The notes under the pieces are model-generated. The model had not been told where the DNA came from and searched no databases. It was given only the letters and a program-made list of their open reading frames with translations. A DNA stretch of 64,000 nt from Alteromonas sp. IB21 (GTDB taxonomy: Bacteria > Pseudomonadota > Gammaproteobacteria > Enterobacterales > Alteromonadaceae): NCBI RefSeq assembly GCF_016405965.1, contig NZ_JAEFCD010000002.1:124001-188000 (forward strand), written 5' to 3'. Shown in pieces: positions 58,793 through 64,000 of the stretch. Numbering within the stretch: position 1 is the first letter of the stretch; each line of letters opens with the position of its first letter. Both the position numbers and the translations under genes were made by a program.

Positions 58793-61297
58793 CTAATTTA
58801 TTTTGCAAGCTTGCTTCAAAAAGGGCGCAGTTGCGCTTTCCTTATTTTTCGCAACGTCTTTTGGTGTGCCCCACGCCACGATTTGTCCACCGTCCTCGCC
58901 AGCTCCTGGCCCCATATCAATAATGTGGTCACTAGCGGCGGCCACTTGCATATTATGCTCAACCATCACCACGGTATTACCGCTATCCACAAGCGTACTT
59001 AAGTGCTCCAAAAGCAGTGCAGTATCTGAAAGGTGCAAACCTGTGGTCGGTTCGTCCAGCACATAAAGGGTGTTATTGTTTTGCGCACGCTTAAGTTCAG
59101 AGGCCAACTTAATACGCTGGGCCTCCCCTCCTGATAGCTCGGTGGCACTTTGCCCCAGTGTAAGATAACCAAGGCCAACGTTAATTAATGTTTTAAGCCC
59201 TCGCAAAACTACGCTGTTATCCTCAAATACATCCTGCGCCTCGTTTACTGTAAGAGATAAAATATCGGCAATAGAGTATTTTTTATAGTGAATATCTAAA
59301 ACCTCATCCTTAAACCGTGAACCATTACAGGCCGAGCAAGGTGAATACACACTTGGCATAAATAGTAATTCTACCGACACAACACCTAGTCCTTCACAGT
59401 TGGGGCATCGGCCTTTGGTCACATTAAAAGAAAAATGACCGGCATCATACTCACGGCTTTTGGCGTCGTCAGTGTTAGCAAATAAGCGTCTGATTTGGTC
59501 GAACATACCCGTGTAGGTTGCGAGCGTCGAGCGTGGCGTTCTGCCTATAGGAGACTGATCTACAACCACTAAGCGACTAATATTCTCTAATCCGCTGGCG
59601 ATAAAGCCCTCTTGGGTAACCTTATCTTCGGCTGAAAGTAACGCGACCTCGTTAACTTCACCGTCAGTTTTATCTCTAACGCTACCCAATCCCTCTTTCA
59701 CTAGCTCTACCAATGCTTGGCTAATAAGACTCGACTTTCCAGAGCCTGAAACGCCAGTAACCGTTGTCATAACGCCAAGGGGAATATCAATATCAATGTT
59801 GTTTACATTGTTTCTGCTCACGTTTTTAAGACTTAGCGTCAATAATGAGTTGCATTTTTCTCTTGATACGAGGGGTTTGTCATTGAAAACAAATTCTGAG
59901 GTTGGCGAGGTCTCTATGTTCGCGAGTTCATCAACTGGCCCACTGAATATGAGCTCACCACCCTCTTTACCGGCACTAGGGCCAATATCTACTACCCAGT
60001 TAGCCCCTTTAATCACATAGGGGTTATGCTCAACAACCAACAGAGAATTACCCGCTTTAGTAATATCATGAAGCGCATTAACCAAGGACTCGACGTCGCG
60101 AGGGTGCAACCCAGCCGAAGGTTCATCCATAACAAAAACCACGCCGAATAAATTGGATTTTAGCTGAGTAGCGAGGCGCAGTCGCTGTAACTCGCCAACC
60201 GAAATAGTAGTAGTGCTTCTATCTAATGAAAGGTAATGCAGACCTAGCGCGATAATAGGCTTAATTCTATCGATCACATCGTCCGCTATGTTTCTTATGA
60301 CTTGTGCCCTTTCTGAAGTATCACCTGCTACTGAACCCCGCAGCTTATTCATTTTTTCATTAACCTCGCGCAGCGGTAGCCTTGAAAAGTCAATAATATC
60401 GACACCGTCTACCGTAACGTTAAGGGCTTTTTTCTTAAGCTTTTTACCATGACAACGGGGGCACGGTGTAACGGAGAGGAAACGGGAAATACGCTGCTTA
60501 ACTTTTTCTTTTTGTGAGGTTGTAAAGGTATCTAAAACGTGACGCCTAGCGCTTATAAACTTTCCCTTATAGCTAGCAGGTTCGCCCTCTGCTAGCGCTT
60601 TGCGCGTTTGTTCTAGGTTGTAATTTCGATAGACAGGCACCTGTGGCGCCTCGTCTGTATATAAGATCCAATCGCGCGTCGCTTTCGGCAATTCACGCCA
60701 CGGCACATCCACGTCAATATCAAGAGACAGCAGCACCCGGACAAGATTTTTACCTTGCCACGCACCGGGCCAAGCCGCCACAGCCCCTTCTCGAATGGTT
60801 AGGGTATCGTCAGGCACTAAAAGCTGAGCTTGAGTATCAAACACTTTACCGATACCGTCGCACCGCTCGCATGCGCCTTGAGGCGTGTTGGGTGAAAAGC
60901 CGTCTGCATATATAATAGCTTGGCCTTCTGGGTAATCCCCTGCTCGGGAATAAAGCATACGCAGGCTGTTAGAAAGGGTAGTTATACTGCCAATAGATGA
61001 ACGCACTGACGGCGCTTGGCGACGCTGATGTAAGCCAACGGCTGGCGGTAATCCCTCCAAGGCATCAACTTCTGGCTTTTCGACTTGTTCTATTAGACGC
61101 CGGGCGTAGGGCGATATGGAATCTAAATAACGATGCTGCGCCTCGGCGTACAGCGTACCAAACGCCAACGAGGACTTGCCTGAGCCAGATACGCCGGTAA
61201 AAACTACAACGCAATCTCGAGGTATATCAACGTTGATATTCTTTAAGTTATGTACGCGAGCACCGCGTATCTGAATTTGCCCTTCATCCTTATGCAC
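58793..61297 (-). CDS. Class II UvrA-like ABC ATPase (UvrA2)
   Basis: An 834-residue UvrA paralogue with two ABC ATPase cassettes (Walker A GVSGSGKSSLAFGTLYAEA and GVSGSGKSSLISQAL; signatures VGELQRLRLA and LSGGEAQRIKLA) and zinc-finger pairs (CERCDG, CPRCHG, CPNCEG, CSACNG). It is about 100 residues shorter than canonical UvrA, and the region that binds UvrB is reduced, which defines class II. These proteins are associated with tolerance to DNA-damaging agents and some antibiotics. GTG start with AGGTG upstream. Confidence 0.9.
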   Translation of the reverse strand: MHKDEGQIQIRGARVHNLKNINVDIPRDCVVVFTGVSGSGKSSLAFGTLYAEAQHRYLDSISPYARRLIEQVEKPEVDALEGLPPAVGLHQRRQAPSVRSSIGSITTLSNSLRMLYSRAGDYPEGQAIIYADGFSPNTPQGACERCDGIGKVFDTQAQLLVPDDTLTIREGAVAAWPGAWQGKNLVRVLLSLDIDVDVPWRELPKATRDWILYTDEAPQVPVYRNYNLEQTRKALAEGEPASYKGKFISARRHVLDTFTTSQKEKVKQRISRFLSVTPCPRCHGKKLKKKALNVTVDGVDIIDFSRLPLREVNEKMNKLRGSVAGDTSERAQVIRNIADDVIDRIKPIIALGLHYLSLDRSTTTISVGELQRLRLATQLKSNLFGVVFVMDEPSAGLHPRDVESLVNALHDITKAGNSLLVVEHNPYVIKGANWVVDIGPSAGKEGGELIFSGPVDELANIETSPTSEFVFNDKPLVSREKCNSLLTLSLKNVSRNNVNNIDIDIPLGVMTTVTGVSGSGKSSLISQALVELVKEGLGSVRDKTDGEVNEVALLSAEDKVTQEGFIASGLENISRLVVVDQSPIGRTPRSTLATYTGMFDQIRRLFANTDDAKSREYDAGHFSFNVTKGRCPNCEGLGVVSVELLFMPSVYSPCSACNGSRFKDEVLDIHYKKYSIADILSLTVNEAQDVFEDNSVVLRGLKTLINVGLGYLTLGQSATELSGGEAQRIKLASELKRAQNNNTLYVLDEPTTGLHLSDTALLLEHLSTLVDSGNTVVMVEHNMQVAAASDHIIDMGPGAGEDGGQIVAWGTPKDVAKNKESATAPFLKQACKIN

Positions 61298-61418
61298 CTA
61301 TTCACCTATATCGTTATTTGCACTGAAACTGCGGCCCTTTTTAACAATGTAAAGGCCGACAGACGTTATAGTGTGTAGAGATTTTGGCTTTTTTTCGATC
61401 AGTAAATCAGGCAGCCTG

Positions 61419-62297
61419 CTAACTATCTGAGACGATATGTTGAGCCAGAAAATCCACTAATAATCTAATTTTAGGCGCGACATTACGGTTTGAAGGGAAC
61501 ACCGCCCATATCGCTTCTTGCTTATCTTTGTACTCAGGAAACACTTCGATGAGCTCGCCAGAAGCCAAAGCATCTCGCACATAAAAGCCTGGCAACTGGG
61601 CTAGCCCCAACCCGGCAATAGCTGCGCTGTATAAAGCATTACCGCTGTTATAGCGAGCCCGACCTTGCACACCAACAGACTGAATTTTGTTGTTCACCAT
61701 AAATCGCCAATAAGGTTGTGAACCTACCAATAAGGAGTGATTTTTTAACTCGTCGATAGTTTGAGGTTGACCGTGCTCTTCAAAATACGCTTTACTGCCA
61801 CAAACAAAAAGATGACGTGTTGCTAGCTTTTTGGCCACCAGCGTCGAGTTTTCAAGTTTTCCAATTCGAATGGCTAAGTCGAGGCCCATATCCACGATAT
61901 CGAGCTTTTCATTCGAGAAAATGCACTGCACGCTAATGCCTGAATACTTCTGCATAAATGCATTGAGTAGCGGTGCTATAAATGCTTCGCCAAATGCTAC
62001 AGGCGCTGTGAGTTTAATTAAACCCTGCGGTGAGTTTTGCAATGCGCTTACTGATAGCTGTGCATCTTCAAGCGCTTTTAATGCTGGCAGTGCTTGTTCA
62101 CAATATAAAGTACCGGCTTCGGTGAGTGAAACGCTTCGCGTAGTACGATGCAGTAATTTTACGCCAAGCTGCTTTTCTAAAGACGCCACTTTTCGGCTTA
62201 TTTGTGCCACCGACGTATCAAGCTTATTAGCTGCGCCGGTGAAATTACCTACCTCAGCAACGGCGCAAAACTCTGCTATGCCCTCTAAATATTTCAT
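61419..62297 (-). CDS. LysR-family transcriptional regulator
   Basis: A 292-residue regulator of the LysR family (CrgA/AaeR-like): winged HTH NFTGAANKLDTSVAQISRKVASLE and a periplasmic-binding-like effector domain. Start at the ATG 62297, one codon inside a TTG, with GAG eight bases upstream. It is divergent from the formaldehyde dehydrogenase gene over 191 bases and likely controls it in response to formaldehyde or a related signal; no T-N11-A palindrome could be singled out. Confidence 0.92.
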   Translation of the reverse strand: MKYLEGIAEFCAVAEVGNFTGAANKLDTSVAQISRKVASLEKQLGVKLLHRTTRSVSLTEAGTLYCEQALPALKALEDAQLSVSALQNSPQGLIKLTAPVAFGEAFIAPLLNAFMQKYSGISVQCIFSNEKLDIVDMGLDLAIRIGKLENSTLVAKKLATRHLFVCGSKAYFEEHGQPQTIDELKNHSLLVGSQPYWRFMVNNKIQSVGVQGRARYNSGNALYSAAIAGLGLAQLPGFYVRDALASGELIEVFPEYKDKQEAIWAVFPSNRNVAPKIRLLVDFLAQHIVSDS

Positions 62298-62476
62298 CAA
62301 TGCTACTCGTAAATTCGTCAGCTATTAACACGCACGTTGCGCTCCATTCCCCCGATACTAGTCATCTTTCGCCATTATTACAAATATGCAAAAGTGATTT
62401 ACTAAAAGTGTATTTATCAATAGTAATTTGTCTCCTATACTTTGGCTTATAAAGCGTTATCAAATAATTGATATAA

Positions 62477-63646
<1,170 letters not shown>

Positions 63647-63668
63647 TACGAACCATTGAAAAACATCT

Positions 63669-63694
63669 AAGGAGAGGAGCCCCTCTCCTTTTAA
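63669..63694 (+). terminator. Intrinsic terminator of frmA
   Basis: AAGGAGAGG pairs with CCTCTCCTT around AGCCC and ends in TTTT. Confidence 0.85.
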
Positions 63695-63701
63695 ACCTAT
63701 G

Positions 63702-63770
63702 CTATATCACTCCCTGCTCTAACGCCTTGAGCACGGCTCTGGTTCTATCTCTCACACCGAGCTTGGCTCT
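63702..63770 (-). pseudogene. Remnant of a LuxR-family HTH gene
   Basis: On the minus strand the frame reads AKLGVRDRTRAVLKALEQGV before a TAG stop, the exact end of a LuxR/NarL-type GerE domain. A TGA stands two codons upstream of this segment and nothing similar continues in other frames, so only about 22 terminal residues survive. It is a truncated, non-functional gene fragment. Confidence 0.8.
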
Positions 63771-63927
63771 TCATTAGACTAGATCAGGAACTTCCCAAGA
63801 CTAAACCTAGTTCCTAATGTAAACGCTATTGTTTAAGACTTATTCACAGCTTTTACTACTTGGACAATAGGTAGCAAGCGTGTAACGTAGCAATCATAAT
63901 CACATCGGTGTCAACAGTGAGCTCTGA

Positions 63928-64000
63928 ATGATGAAAAAGACCCAACCAGCAGTACTTGCAAAAATGAAAAATACACCATCGCTTCAAAAGTCTACGTTAC
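63928..64000 (+). CDS. Start of an unidentified ORF cut by the right edge
   Basis: An ATGATG start opens a frame (MMKKTQPAVLAKMKNTPSLQ) that runs off the window. The ribosome site is weak. Only 24 residues are visible and no family is recognised. Confidence 0.35.
   Translation, partial: MMKKTQPAVLAKMKNTPSLQKSTL

Larger units (their letters stand above)
63647..64000. other. Region after frmA
   Basis: Holds the frmA terminator, a LuxR-family remnant (63702-63770), an inverted repeat AGGAACT / AGTTCCT at 63786-63815, and the start of an ORF at the right edge. Confidence 0.5.

Noticed and set aside
61332-61358. Stem-loop between uvrA2 and the LysR gene
   Set aside because: The stem is interrupted and has no T run on either strand; too weak to call a terminator.

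Overview
The window looks like a chromosomal segment of a marine gammaproteobacterium of the order Alteromonadales, most probably Alteromonas. This is inferred from the moderate G+C, the overall resemblance of the proteins, and syntenies such as yggS-proC-yggT next to pilT-pilU and gshB-yqgE-ruvX after rsmE. No rRNA, tRNA, CRISPR array, prophage or intact insertion sequence was recognised by eye.

Layout. 1-5122 (minus): a copper/silver efflux locus reading CopL-like protein, cusC, cusB, cusA (cusA cut by the left edge). The CusB homologue carries a C-terminal CusF-like domain and a His-rich tail. 5179-7043 (minus): a periplasmic alpha/beta hydrolase and a peroxiredoxin-glutaredoxin fusion. 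7280-10921 (plus): a ParA ATPase overlapping a ribbon-helix-helix partner, a TPR-GGDEF diguanylate cyclase, and a short GFA-like zinc protein. 11005-15727 (minus): the PrsR/PrsK two-component pair, normally tied to exosortase/PEP-CTERM systems, and a FabH-like ketoacyl synthase. 16195-20786: a choice-of-anchor-I lipoprotein with a collagen-like linker, an M48 lipoprotein protease, a small MscS channel and an unannotated 59-residue membrane protein. 20951-29252: housekeeping genes rsmE, gshB, yqgE, ruvX, pilU/pilT, yggS, proC, yggT and a DUF4426 gene.

29445-37856: fadH behind a FadR-like operator, a VOC protein, a DUF885 lipo/periplasmic protein, a GST, an OsmC protein, an exported MsrA and the AzlCD amino-acid exporter pair. 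38423-39667: an MFS exporter with a long, possibly structured leader. 40078-47655 (plus): a beta-glucan (laminarin-type) utilisation locus of GH16 lipoprotein, TonB-dependent receptor and a clan GH-A hydrolase. These would cut the polymer at the surface, import oligomers and process them. 47825-52636: an RRM protein, yaaA, tal-pgi and a DUF3545 gene. 52716-58545 (minus): the threonine operon thrL-thrA-thrB-thrC with ung translationally coupled at its end. It is preceded by a Thr-rich leader peptide, an intrinsic attenuator and a palindrome containing a perfect MetJ box. 58793-63646: a class II UvrA, a LysR regulator and, divergent from it, glutathione-dependent formaldehyde dehydrogenase. 63647-64000: a decayed LuxR-type HTH remnant and the start of an unidentified ORF.

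The most interesting items are the possible joint Thr/Ile-attenuation and MetJ control of thrABC-ung, the CusB-CusF-His-tail fusion with non-canonical ligands, the EF-hand loop in the TonB receptor, the orphan ParA-RHH pair, PrsK/PrsR with no exosortase in sight, and several small unannotated genes and repeated operator-like motifs. Nothing here is a clearly new multigene system.
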